Origin: an uncultured Pelagibacteraceae bacterium
GTDB taxonomy: Bacteria > Pseudomonadota > Alphaproteobacteria > Pelagibacterales > Pelagibacteraceae
Assembly: GCA_902521355.1 (NCBI GenBank)
Contig: CABYRT010000009.1
Span: 1-38,681 of the forward strand
Direction: 5' to 3'
DNA length: 38,681 nt
The notes beneath the pieces are model-generated. The model saw nothing but the letters and a program-made list of their open reading frames with translations, was not told the DNA's origin and made no database searches. The position numbers and the translations under genes were made by a program. How positions within the stretch are numbered: the stretch's first letter is position 1; every line of letters begins with the position of its first letter. This document shows, piece after piece, positions 1 through 12,386 of the stretch.

Positions 1-1
1 A

Positions 2-742
2 ACTTTAAAACCTTTTTTTGTTATTGTAATTTCATTAATAATTACATTAGAAAAAAAAAACCTTTATATAAAATATATCTTGAGTTCAGTCGTTTTAGTG
101 CCAATTATAATTTTACTCTTATCTCAACCAGACTTAGGACAAACATTATTAATAATATCTGTTTGGCTTGCCATTATTTTTGTTTCAGGAATAAATTTAT
201 TACTTTTCGCAATTTCATTATTGGCTGTGGGTTCATTAACTCTATTTTTAGTCTTTTTGGTGCCAAAGTTTGAATACATAAGGATAAGATTAATGTCATT
301 TTTAGATAATTCTAGCGGCAATAATTACCAGGCTGATAAAGCAAGCGATGCAATATCCAGCGGAAGTTTTTTTGGAAAAGGAATAGGTGAAGGAACTTTA
401 AATTCAAGAATACCAGAAGCACATACAGATTATATAATTTCTGTAATTGCAGAAGAATTTGGAGTAATCATCTTAATAGGTATAATATTACTTTATTTAA
501 TATTATCTTATAGTGTTTTAAAAAAAATAAATTTTACAAAAAATAATAATTTTAAACTCATATTAGTTGGAAGTATCTCGATAATACTATTGCAAACTTT
601 TATTCATATTGGTGTAAATATAAGAATGCTTCCTACTACTGGCATGACTATGCCATTTATTAGTTATGGCGGTTCTTCAATAGTTGGAACATCAATTTTA
701 ACTGGAATAATATTAAATTTGACGAAAAGAAAATTAAATTAG
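2..742 (+). CDS. ftsW: Cell-division lipid II glycan polymerase FtsW (5' end outside window)
   Basis: SEDS-family membrane glycan polymerase of the divisome that builds septal peptidoglycan with its partner PBP3/FtsI. The reading frame is open from base 2 with no stop and encodes FtsW-like hydrophobic sequence before the TTG at 80, so that TTG is internal and the N-terminal half lies outside the window. Visible features are several transmembrane segments, the SQPDLGQT motif just after the TTG, an EEFG motif in the large periplasmic loop region, and the C-terminal GMTMPFISYGGSS signature of FtsW/RodA. Its place directly upstream of murG (1-bp gap) in a dcw-type cluster favours FtsW over RodA. 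The last residues are basic (TKRKLN), as expected for a cytoplasmic tail. Confidence 0.93.
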   Translation, partial: TLKPFFVIVISLIITLEKKNLYIKYILSSVVLVPIIILLLSQPDLGQTLLIISVWLAIIFVSGINLLLFAISLLAVGSLTLFLVFLVPKFEYIRIRLMSFLDNSSGNNYQADKASDAISSGSFFGKGIGEGTLNSRIPEAHTDYIISVIAEEFGVIILIGIILLYLILSYSVLKKINFTKNNNFKLILVGSISIILLQTFIHIGVNIRMLPTTGMTMPFISYGGSSIVGTSILTGIILNLTKRKLN

Positions 743-743
743 T

Positions 744-1820
744 ATGAAAAATATACTCATAGTAACAGGTGGTTCTGGTGGCCACGTAGTACCATCTACC
801 TCTTTGTTTGAACATTTAAAAAACAAATTTTCTGTAAAAATGGTATCTGATTTGAGAGGAAGTAAATATATAAATACTGAAAAATTTAAATATGAATTAA
901 TAGATGTACCTAATTTATTTGTAAAACCTTATTTACTTCCAATAAATATTTTTAAATATTTTCTAAATATTTTTCAATCTATTAGATTTTTAAAAAATAA
1001 TAAGACAAATATTTTGGTTAGTACTGGTGGGTACATGACATTTCCATTTTGCTTAGCAGCATTTATATTACAAAAAAAAGTTTTTTTGTTTGAGCCTAAT
1101 AGTGTTTTAGGTAGATCTAACCGCTTTGCTTTGAAATTTTCAACAAAAATAATTTGTTACGATGAAAATTTAAGAAACTTCCCAATAAAATACAATTCTA
1201 AAAAAGTTATAGTCAAACCTATTTTAAAAAAAGAAATATATAACTTAGAAAAAAATATAATTAATTTAAAAAAGGAAATAAAAAAAATTCTTATCATCGG
1301 TGGCAGTCAGGGCGCATCGTTTTTTGACGAAAATATTACTGAATTAATCATCGAAATTTCAAAAAAACGAAATTTCGAAGTTATACAACAAATATCAAAT
1401 ATTAATAATTTATCTTCAATAAAAAATAAATATGACAAATCAAATATAAACTACAAATTTATTGAATTTACCAATGATAGTCATGAACTCTACAATGGTA
1501 TAGATTTAGCAATTACCAGAGGAGGCGCAAGCACATTAAGTGAACTTTCATTCTTAAACATACCGTTTATTTCAATACCTCTTCCATCTGCAAAAGATAA
1601 TCACCAATTCTATAATTCAGAATTTTACTATAAAAAAAATTGTTGTTGGTTAATCAAGCAAAAGGAATTCGAATTTAAAAAATTTTCAAAGATGATAATT
1701 GAAATATTTAACGATTATAAAAATTATAACGAAAAATTTAAAAATCTTGAGGAAATTACTAAAAAAAATACTTGGAATAATATAAACAATAAGATTATAG
1801 AAATTATAGATGAAAATTAA
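744..1820 (+). CDS. murG: UDP-GlcNAc:lipid I N-acetylglucosaminyltransferase MurG
   Basis: Transfers GlcNAc from UDP-GlcNAc to lipid I, giving lipid II, at the cytoplasmic face of the inner membrane. The N-terminal glycine-rich loop GGSGGHVVPS (about residues 9-18) is the first GT28 G-loop. A second glycine motif, GGSQGAS, starts the C-terminal domain near residue 187, and RGGASTLSEL near residue 255 is the UDP-sugar-binding region typical of MurG. At 358 aa it is the usual length. It follows ftsW by one base and overlaps murC by 11 bp, so translation is probably coupled. The sequence is very lysine/asparagine-rich, as in the neighbouring genes. Confidence 0.95.
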   Translation: MKNILIVTGGSGGHVVPSTSLFEHLKNKFSVKMVSDLRGSKYINTEKFKYELIDVPNLFVKPYLLPINIFKYFLNIFQSIRFLKNNKTNILVSTGGYMTFPFCLAAFILQKKVFLFEPNSVLGRSNRFALKFSTKIICYDENLRNFPIKYNSKKVIVKPILKKEIYNLEKNIINLKKEIKKILIIGGSQGASFFDENITELIIEISKKRNFEVIQQISNINNLSSIKNKYDKSNINYKFIEFTNDSHELYNGIDLAITRGGASTLSELSFLNIPFISIPLPSAKDNHQFYNSEFYYKKNCCWLIKQKEFEFKKFSKMIIEIFNDYKNYNEKFKNLEEITKKNTWNNINNKIIEIIDEN

Positions 1821-3192
1821 TATCGGAAAAACTGAACTAATTCATTTTGTTGGAATTGGTGGTATTGGTATGAGTGGCTTAGCATTAATAATGGATAGTT
1901 TAGGCTTTAAAATACAAGGAAGTGATAAATCAGATAATAAAAATCTTAATTTACTAAGAAAAAGAAAAATTCCAATTTATTTAAATCATAACAAGCAAAA
2001 TATAAAAAATTGTACTGTATTAGTAGTTTCATCAGCTATAAAAAAATCAAATCCAGAATATAGGCATGCTAAAAAATTAAACTTACCGATATATAAAAGA
2101 GGAGAATTGTTAGGTCATATAGTTTCTTTAATGAAAAATATTGTTGTGACAGGATCACACGGCAAAACAACAACAACATCAATTTTGTCAAACATTATGA
2201 ACTACGCAAAATTAGATCCGACAATAATTAACGGAGGTGTTTTGAATTCAATAGGAAGTTCGGCAAAATTAGGAAAAAGCGACTGGAGTTTAGTTGAGTC
2301 AGACGAATCAGATGGAAGTTTTCTTCAAATACCTTTTAATTATTCAATAATAACCAACATTGACAATGAACACTTGGATTATTACAGAACTATGAAAAAT
2401 TTAAAAAATAAATTCATAGAATTTATTGATAAAACACCTTCTTTCGGAAAGGCTTTTCTATGTTTAGATGACAAAAATGTAAAAAATATTTTACCAAAAA
2501 TTAAAAATAACAATTACTATACATTTGGTTTAAATAAGAAATCAAATTTTCATATTTTCAATATAATTCAGAATAAAAATTATTCAAAATTTAATATTAA
2601 AATAAAAATACCGGGTAAAACAAAAATTATAAAAAATATTTCAATACCTTTGTTAGGTTTACATAATATAAAAAATGCAACATCTGCATTGGCAGTAGCT
2701 TTTTCAATTGGTGTATCAGATAAAATAATTAAATTAGGTCTCAAAAACTTTAATGGAGTCCAGAGAAGATTTAATTTCTTATTTGAAATTAATAAAGTAC
2801 CATTTTTTGATGACTACGCACATCATCCAACTGAAATTTCATCAGTATTAGATGGTGTCAGTAAAGTATATAATAAAGAAGAAATAGTTTGTATTTTTCA
2901 ACCACATAGAATTTCAAGAGTAAAAAATTTAAAAATTGAATTTTCTAAATGCTTTAAAAATGCAAACACAGTTTTACTTTGTCCAATTTATAAAGCTAGT
3001 GAAAATATAAAATTAGGATTCTCATACACTTCATTTGCAAAATTAATTGCAAAAAATTCTGAAGTTAATCTGATAATGCTTAAAAATGAAATAGATTTAA
3101 AAAAAATTACTAAAAACATTGCATTTGGAAATAAAATTTTTATTGCTATGGGAGCAGGATCTATCTCAACCTGGGTAAGAAATTTAAATTAA
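1810..3192 (+). CDS. murC: UDP-N-acetylmuramate--L-alanine ligase MurC
   Basis: Cytoplasmic ATP-dependent ligase adding L-Ala to UDP-MurNAc, the first amino-acid step of the peptidoglycan stem peptide. The N-terminal dinucleotide-like fold carries FVGIGGIGMSG (13-23). The central Mur-ligase P-loop is GSHGKTTTTS (115-124). A Mur-ligase motif DDYAHHPTEI near residue 335 marks the start of the C-terminal domain. At 460 aa it is full length. Its ATG lies within the last codons of murG (11-bp overlap) and murB begins two bases after its stop, which fits one polycistronic cell-wall operon. Confidence 0.96.
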   Translation: MKINIGKTELIHFVGIGGIGMSGLALIMDSLGFKIQGSDKSDNKNLNLLRKRKIPIYLNHNKQNIKNCTVLVVSSAIKKSNPEYRHAKKLNLPIYKRGELLGHIVSLMKNIVVTGSHGKTTTTSILSNIMNYAKLDPTIINGGVLNSIGSSAKLGKSDWSLVESDESDGSFLQIPFNYSIITNIDNEHLDYYRTMKNLKNKFIEFIDKTPSFGKAFLCLDDKNVKNILPKIKNNNYYTFGLNKKSNFHIFNIIQNKNYSKFNIKIKIPGKTKIIKNISIPLLGLHNIKNATSALAVAFSIGVSDKIIKLGLKNFNGVQRRFNFLFEINKVPFFDDYAHHPTEISSVLDGVSKVYNKEEIVCIFQPHRISRVKNLKIEFSKCFKNANTVLLCPIYKASENIKLGFSYTSFAKLIAKNSEVNLIMLKNEIDLKKITKNIAFGNKIFIAMGAGSISTWVRNLN

Positions 3193-3193
3193 T

Positions 3194-4102
3194 ATGGATA
3201 TCAAAGACCTTGAAAATTTTAAAAATAAATATAACTCAGATTTATTCTTTAATTTTGATATAAAGAAACTAAATTGGTTTAATATTGGTGGTAAATCTAA
3301 AATATTTTTTAAACCAAAAAATCTAATAGAATTAAAGCAATTCCTAAAAATATATAATAACAGAGGAAAAATATTTATATTGGGTATGGGTTCAAATGTA
3401 TTATTTAAAGATACTATCTATGAAGGTGTAATAATTAAACTTAGCAACAATTTTAGTACATTATCAAAATTAAAACCCAACACAATAATAGCAGGCTCAG
3501 CTTGTTCACAAAAAAAACTCTCAGAGTATGCACTAGAGAATGAAATAAGTGGTTTTGAATTTATGTATTGTATTCCTGGCTCAGTTGGAGGCGGCCTGCA
3601 AATGAATTCTGGTTGTTTTGGAACAGAATTTAAAGATAAATTAATTTCACTCCAGTGTATTGATACAAATGGGAATATTAAAATTATACCATCAAACAAA
3701 ATTACATTTAAATATAGAAAGATAGATTTAAATGAAAACCTAATTTTTTTAAGTGCTACATTTGAAGGCAATCTATCAAATAAAAATAAAATAAAAAATT
3801 TAATGGAAGAATTAAAGATAAAAAAAAATAATTCTCAACCTTCAAAAATTAAGACTGGAGGGAGCACCTTTAAAAACCCAATAGATCAAACTACAAAAAA
3901 AGCTTGGGAACTAATAAAAGCATCAGTTCCTAAAAATATAAATTTTGGAGATGCCTGTATATCAAAAAAACATTCAAATTTTTTTGTGAATAAAAATAAC
4001 GCAACCTTTGAGGAAATGTATTCATTAATAAATTTTGTAAAAAAAAACGTTAAAGATAAGACAGGTGTAAATATAAATTTAGAAATTAAAATTGTAGAAT
4101 AG
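3194..4102 (+). CDS. murB: UDP-N-acetylenolpyruvoylglucosamine reductase MurB
   Basis: FAD enzyme that reduces UDP-GlcNAc-enolpyruvate to UDP-MurNAc with NADPH. Visible family motifs are the FAD-binding GMGSNVLF near residue 65, PGSVGGGLQMNSGCFG near residues 128-143, and the catalytic-domain GGSTFKNP near residue 222, whose serine corresponds to the proton donor. At 302 aa it matches the shorter (type II-like) MurB enzymes common in alphaproteobacteria. Its stop TAG shares one base with the GTG start of ddl, so the pair is probably translationally coupled. Confidence 0.95.
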   Translation: MDIKDLENFKNKYNSDLFFNFDIKKLNWFNIGGKSKIFFKPKNLIELKQFLKIYNNRGKIFILGMGSNVLFKDTIYEGVIIKLSNNFSTLSKLKPNTIIAGSACSQKKLSEYALENEISGFEFMYCIPGSVGGGLQMNSGCFGTEFKDKLISLQCIDTNGNIKIIPSNKITFKYRKIDLNENLIFLSATFEGNLSNKNKIKNLMEELKIKKNNSQPSKIKTGGSTFKNPIDQTTKKAWELIKASVPKNINFGDACISKKHSNFFVNKNNATFEEMYSLINFVKKNVKDKTGVNINLEIKIVE

Positions 4103-5022
4103 TGAAAAAAATATTAATTCTTGCTGGAGGATATTCTAAAGAGCGGGAAATAAGTTTGAAAACCGCAAAAAGTGTTTATTTAGAATTATTAAATGAAAAA
4201 AAGTATAAAATTAAAATTATAGAACCAAACGGTTATTTAATAAAAAATTTAAGAAAATTTAAACCCGAAGTAGTTTTAAATTTATTACATGGTAGGTATG
4301 GTGAAGATGGTTATATTCAAGCATTACTTGAGTCTGAAAAAGTTAAATATTCTCACTCTGGAGTTCTTTCTTCTGCTTTGGCAATGGACAAGGATTTATC
4401 AAAAAAAATATTTATAAAAAATAAAGTTTTAACACCCAAATATATTAAATATTCATTTACAGAAAGAATAGATAAAAATAAATTTCTAAATAAAATAAAA
4501 AAAAAATTAGGATTTCCTATAGTAATTAAGCCTTTAAATGAAGGATCAAGTGTAAATGTATATATTTGTACTGAAAAAAATATATTTCATTACTTAGAAA
4601 AAGTTAAAGAGTATGGAGAAGTATTATTAGAAAAATTCATTCCTGGTAGAGAAATTCAAGTAGCAATATTATCGGAAAAAATTCTAGGTGCTATAGAATT
4701 AAAACCAAAAAGAAAATTTTATGATTATGAAGCTAAATATAATCCGAAAGCAAAAACCGAACATTTAATACCTGTTAAAATTTCTAAAAAAAATTATCAA
4801 TTAGTGTGCAATATTGCTCTTAAAGCACATAGATTGTTAAAGTGTAGAGGAGTGACACGATCTGACTTTAGATATTATAAAAATAAGTTTTATTTGCTAG
4901 AAACTAATACTCAGCCAGGAATGACATCATTATCTTTAGTACCAGAAATTGCAAAATTTAATAACATTACTTTCAAAAATTTGATAAAAAAAATTTTGGA
5001 AGATGCTTCAACAAAAAAATAA
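4102..5022 (+). CDS. ddl: D-alanine--D-alanine ligase
   Basis: ATP-grasp enzyme that joins two D-Ala residues for the peptidoglycan pentapeptide. The N-terminal LAGGYSKEREISLKTA resembles the Ddl substrate-binding start. GFPIVIKPLNEGSSVNV near residues 138-154 is ATP-grasp. YEAKY and the C-terminal LETNTQPGMT (near 270) are the Mg/ATP-binding motifs that distinguish Ddl from other ATP-grasp proteins. The start is GTG, overlapping the murB stop by one base. The 3' end overlaps ftsQ by 20 bp. At 306 aa it has the usual length for DdlB-type enzymes in dcw clusters. Confidence 0.95.
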   Translation: MKKILILAGGYSKEREISLKTAKSVYLELLNEKKYKIKIIEPNGYLIKNLRKFKPEVVLNLLHGRYGEDGYIQALLESEKVKYSHSGVLSSALAMDKDLSKKIFIKNKVLTPKYIKYSFTERIDKNKFLNKIKKKLGFPIVIKPLNEGSSVNVYICTEKNIFHYLEKVKEYGEVLLEKFIPGREIQVAILSEKILGAIELKPKRKFYDYEAKYNPKAKTEHLIPVKISKKNYQLVCNIALKAHRLLKCRGVTRSDFRYYKNKFYLLETNTQPGMTSLSLVPEIAKFNNITFKNLIKKILEDASTKK

Positions 5023-5689
5023 AAAAATCTATCTATATATTATTTGTTTTTTGTTCTTATCAACAGTAATGAATCATAAATTTTCAAAAATTCTTAAAGA
5101 TAATTTCTTATTAAATAATATAAAGATAAACATAGAATCTCCTTATATAAAAAATCAAATCGAACTAAGTCTAAATAATTTAATGAACAACAATATATTT
5201 TTTTTAGATAAAAAAAATATTGAGAATAGATTAATGAAATTTGATTATTTAGAAAATGTTTTTGTAACGAAAAATTATCCCTCGACTTTAATCATAAATG
5301 CAAATATGACAGAATTATTAGCAATCACATTTCTTGATCAAAAAAAATATTTTGTTGGGAATAATGAGAAATTTATTTTAGCTAAAGAATTTAATAATGA
5401 TAAAGAATTACCATTAATTTTCGGTAAATTTTCAATTGAAGATTTTATTAAAATAAAAAAAATACTTGCAAATGGAGGCATAGATCAAAAAAAAATTAAT
5501 AAATTTTATTATCATAAAAATAAGAGATGGGATATTTTTTATAAAAATGATATTATAATAAAATTACCTGATAAAAATGTTAAGCATGCAGTAAAATTAC
5601 TTAAACAGTTTTTGAAATTTAACGAAATCAAAACAAATTCAATAATAGATTTAAGAATTAACAATAGATTAATTTTATCAAATGAGTAA
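5003..5689 (+). CDS. ftsQ: Cell division protein FtsQ
   Basis: Bitopic divisome protein that links early and late division components. I see a short lysine-rich cytoplasmic N-terminus, one transmembrane segment (about residues 9-23, IYLYIICFLFLST), then a periplasmic part consistent with a POTRA domain (about 37-105) followed by the FtsQ/DivIB beta domain. Sequence conservation is weak, as is normal for FtsQ, so the call depends strongly on position between ddl and ftsA. At 228 aa it is slightly short. The ATG lies 20 bp inside ddl and the 3' end overlaps ftsA by 8 bp. Confidence 0.85.
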   Translation: MLQQKNKKIYLYIICFLFLSTVMNHKFSKILKDNFLLNNIKINIESPYIKNQIELSLNNLMNNNIFFLDKKNIENRLMKFDYLENVFVTKNYPSTLIINANMTELLAITFLDQKKYFVGNNEKFILAKEFNNDKELPLIFGKFSIEDFIKIKKILANGGIDQKKINKFYYHKNKRWDIFYKNDIIIKLPDKNVKHAVKLLKQFLKFNEIKTNSIIDLRINNRLILSNE

Positions 5690-6842
5690 AAAAAAAAATT
5701 TTAATGTTTTGGATTTTGGATCATCTAAAATAAGATTTTCAGTATTCGACAATGAATTATCTAAAGTACACTCAGAGTCAAAATCAATTGAATTTGAAAA
5801 CAATTTTGACGATTATTTTGATGAAATTAAATTAATCATTAAAAAAGCTGAAAAAAAAATTTCCAATCATATCGAAGATTTGATTTTGTCTTTAGATTTA
5901 AAAGATTTATTAACTATTGATATTTCATTAAAAAAAAATCTAGATGGAAAATCTAACATAAAAAAAATTTATAATTTTTTTATTTTAGAACTAGAACAAA
6001 TAGTCGATACTTTTCATGATAGATACCAAATTATACATACAATTTTCAATAAATGCATTATAAACAATAAGGTATATTATGAAATCCCTGAAGATATAGA
6101 ATTAATAGACAATATCAAAGTCGATTTCAAATTAATCTGTTTTCCAAGAATTTTTTTAAAAAGAATTATTAATTTTTTTAATAAAAATAATATTAATGTT
6201 AGTAATATCTTTTGTACTAGTTATATAAAATCAAAATATTACTTACCAAAATTAGGTAAAAAAAATATATCATTCTTGGAGATAGGTTATAAAAAAACTA
6301 TTTTTATTTGTTACAAAGAAAATAAACTTAAATTTATTCAAATTATTCCAATTGGTGGATTTCATATTACAAGTGATATTTCAAAGATCTTTAATGTAAC
6401 ATTTGATGAAGCTGAGAAAATAAAAATATCTTTTTATGAGACAGAAAGTGAGTTTTCTTATAAAAAAGAAAATAACAACAGTTTAGTTGTACAAGAAATA
6501 CTAAGCAAAGATATATCAATTAATGATTTAAAAAGTGTTATATTGTACAGAGTTCAAGAAATAATAGATTTAAATTTTAAACAGAAAAATTTAAATAATA
6601 ATGAAATTAATCTTAATGACTCTGAACTATTTCTTATCGGAAATGGATCCCTATTATTTAAAAATAATTCGTTTCATTTAAGTGATAAATTTGAATTTAA
6701 ATCTTTGAATTTTTATGATGAAACAGATAGCCAAATTTGTAAATCAAGTCTTGTTTATTATTTAAACAATTATAAAATTTTAAAAAAAAATACTAAAAAG
6801 CTTGGTTTATTTGAGAAATTCTTCAATTATTTTAGTGAATGA
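5682..6842 (+). CDS. ftsA: Cell division protein FtsA
   Basis: Actin-like ATPase that tethers the FtsZ ring to the membrane. The N-terminal NVLDFGSSKIRFSVFD is the phosphate-1 motif, FLEIGYKKTIFI near residue 198 resembles phosphate-2, and IPIGGFHITSDIS near 224 is typical of FtsA. The C-terminus KLGLFEKFFNYFSE looks like the short amphipathic membrane-targeting helix. At 386 aa it is near normal length but strongly diverged and asparagine-rich. It overlaps ftsQ by 8 bp. In most alphaproteobacteria ftsZ comes next; here a 61-bp gap is followed by lpxC. Confidence 0.85.
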   Translation: MSKKKNFNVLDFGSSKIRFSVFDNELSKVHSESKSIEFENNFDDYFDEIKLIIKKAEKKISNHIEDLILSLDLKDLLTIDISLKKNLDGKSNIKKIYNFFILELEQIVDTFHDRYQIIHTIFNKCIINNKVYYEIPEDIELIDNIKVDFKLICFPRIFLKRIINFFNKNNINVSNIFCTSYIKSKYYLPKLGKKNISFLEIGYKKTIFICYKENKLKFIQIIPIGGFHITSDISKIFNVTFDEAEKIKISFYETESEFSYKKENNNSLVVQEILSKDISINDLKSVILYRVQEIIDLNFKQKNLNNNEINLNDSELFLIGNGSLLFKNNSFHLSDKFEFKSLNFYDETDSQICKSSLVYYLNNYKILKKNTKKLGLFEKFFNYFSE

Positions 6843-6903
6843 TTGTATTTTTATGTAATATTTCTTGAGTATTTAAAATTATAACATTTTATATATTAGT
6901 TAT

Positions 6904-7824
6904 GTGTCTATTTTAAACCAAAAAACCCTATCAAAAAAAATAAGTTTTCAAGGTATTGGAGTTCATACTGGAAAAAATTCAAAAATAAATATTTACCCAG
7001 CTAAACCTAATACAGGAATCATATTTAAAAGAATTGATTTAAAAGAAAATAATATAATATATCCTAATTATTCGAATGTAACGGATACAACTTTGTGTAC
7101 CACAATATCTAATCAATATGGGGTTAAAGTTTCCACTATAGAACATTTAATGGGTGCTTTTTATGGTATCGGACTTGACAATGCTATTGTTGAAATAGAT
7201 TCGCAAGAAGTACCAATATTGGATGGATCTGCAAAATATTTTTTAGATGAAATTAATAAAACTGGGTTAACAGCAAGCGATGTACCTATAAAAATAATTA
7301 AGATTAATAAAAATATTCGAATTGAAGAAGGAAATAAATTCATATCAATAGAAAAATCAAATGTAACTAGTGATATTGAGTTTGAAATTAAATATAAAAC
7401 CAAGTCAATTGGAACACAAAAAAATAAAGTTAATATTTTTGAAGATAACTTAGTAGATATTTACAACTCGAGAACATTTTGTTTGTATGAAGATATTGAA
7501 AAATTAAAAAAACTTAATTTAGGAAAAGGTGGCAGCTTAGACAACGCAATTGTTATAAAACAAGATAAAATATTAAATGATGGTGGACTTAGAAATGACA
7601 AAGAGTTTGTGAATCATAAAATACTCGATTGTATGGGAGATTTATTTTTATCAGGTCATAAGATTATTGGCTCAGTTCATTGTTCACAAGGTGGTCATAA
7701 TTTAACAAATAAGTTATTAAGAAAAATATTCAGTGACAAGGCAAATTATTCACTTATAGAAATTAAAGGAAAACAATTACCCCACACATTTGCAAATTAC
7801 CAAATTTTAAAATCTATAGCATAA
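6904..7824 (+). CDS. lpxC: UDP-3-O-acyl-N-acetylglucosamine deacetylase LpxC
   Basis: Zn-dependent deacetylase that performs the committed step of lipid A synthesis. The zinc and catalytic residues are visible: H81 in STIEHLM, H238 and D242 in NHKILD, and H265 in the SQGGH motif. FQGIGVHTG (15-23) is the usual N-terminal signature. The start is GTG: an ATG two bases upstream is in another frame and stops after four codons. At 306 aa it has normal length. The 61 bp upstream are A/T-only in appearance and could hold a promoter (TTGAGT at 6865-6870 with an AT-rich -10), but I cannot define one with confidence. Confidence 0.96.
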   Translation: MSILNQKTLSKKISFQGIGVHTGKNSKINIYPAKPNTGIIFKRIDLKENNIIYPNYSNVTDTTLCTTISNQYGVKVSTIEHLMGAFYGIGLDNAIVEIDSQEVPILDGSAKYFLDEINKTGLTASDVPIKIIKINKNIRIEEGNKFISIEKSNVTSDIEFEIKYKTKSIGTQKNKVNIFEDNLVDIYNSRTFCLYEDIEKLKKLNLGKGGSLDNAIVIKQDKILNDGGLRNDKEFVNHKILDCMGDLFLSGHKIIGSVHCSQGGHNLTNKLLRKIFSDKANYSLIEIKGKQLPHTFANYQILKSIA

Positions 7825-7862
7825 AAGTTAGAATTTTTAGATTAATCTGATAAAAATATAAA

Positions 7863-8699
7863 ATGGTTTTAAAATTCAATTTTATATATTTAATTATATT
7901 CACTTTAATTTTTGCTTGCTCAAAAAAAGATGAAAAAGTTACTTTGCTTGAAGAAAAAGATTTAGAAACTCAAATGATAGAAGTCTACAACCAAGGTCTC
8001 GAAGAATTTGAAAAAGGGGATGTAATTTATGCAGGTAAAAAATTTAATGAAGCAGAATTATTATACCCTCAGTCTGTTTGGGCTCCTAGAGCTGTTCTTA
8101 TGGCTGCTTACGGATATTTTTCTCAGGGATACTATGCTGATTCCATAACAAATTTAGAGCGGTTTTTAGTTAAATATAAAAATCATCCTCAAACTGATTA
8201 CGCTTATTATTTATTAGCATTGTCACATTATGATCAAATAGTAGACGAGAAAAAAGATTTAAATGAAATATTACAAGCAAAAAAATATTTTGAATTAATA
8301 ATTAATAATTTTCCAAAAACGGATTATGCGGAAGACTCAAAGTATAAGCTTGAATATATAATAGAAATTATTGCATCAAAAGAAATGTATTTAGCAAGAT
8401 ATTACGTTCAAAGAGAAAAATGGATTCCAGCAATTAATAGATTTAAAAAAGTTGTAAATGATTATGATACGACTATATATGTAGAGGAGTCACTTCATAG
8501 ATTGGTTGAACTTCATTATAAACTTGGTTTAGTAAGTGAGGCAGAGAAATATGCATCTTTGTTAGGTTATAATTATCAATCAAGTGAATGGTATGCTGCA
8601 AGCTATAAATTATTAAATAGTGACTATGAAGCAAAAAAAGTTGTTAACAAAAATGAGAAAGAAACTATTCTTAAAAAATTTAAAAATCTATTCAAATAA
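7863..8699 (+). CDS. bamD: Outer-membrane assembly lipoprotein BamD
   Basis: Essential lipoprotein of the BAM complex, which folds beta-barrel proteins into the outer membrane. The N-terminus is a lipoprotein signal (hydrophobic residues 5-18, lipobox IFAC with Cys19), followed by tandem TPR-like helices: YNQGLEEFEKGDVIYAGKKF near 42, then a repeat around the aromatic-rich ANGYFSQGYYADS-like stretch and later PAINRFKKVV. At 278 aa it is normal. It sits 38 bp after lpxC and 9 bp before ligA, in the common lpxC-bamD-(recN)-ligA order, but recN is absent here. Confidence 0.9.
   Translation: MVLKFNFIYLIIFTLIFACSKKDEKVTLLEEKDLETQMIEVYNQGLEEFEKGDVIYAGKKFNEAELLYPQSVWAPRAVLMAAYGYFSQGYYADSITNLERFLVKYKNHPQTDYAYYLLALSHYDQIVDEKKDLNEILQAKKYFELIINNFPKTDYAEDSKYKLEYIIEIIASKEMYLARYYVQREKWIPAINRFKKVVNDYDTTIYVEESLHRLVELHYKLGLVSEAEKYASLLGYNYQSSEWYAASYKLLNSDYEAKKVVNKNEKETILKKFKNLFK

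Positions 8700-12382
<3,683 letters not shown>

Positions 12383-12386
<4 letters not shown>

Noticed and set aside
80..82. TTG as the start of ftsW
   Set aside because: The frame is open and FtsW-like back to base 2, so the TTG is internal and the gene is cut by the window edge.
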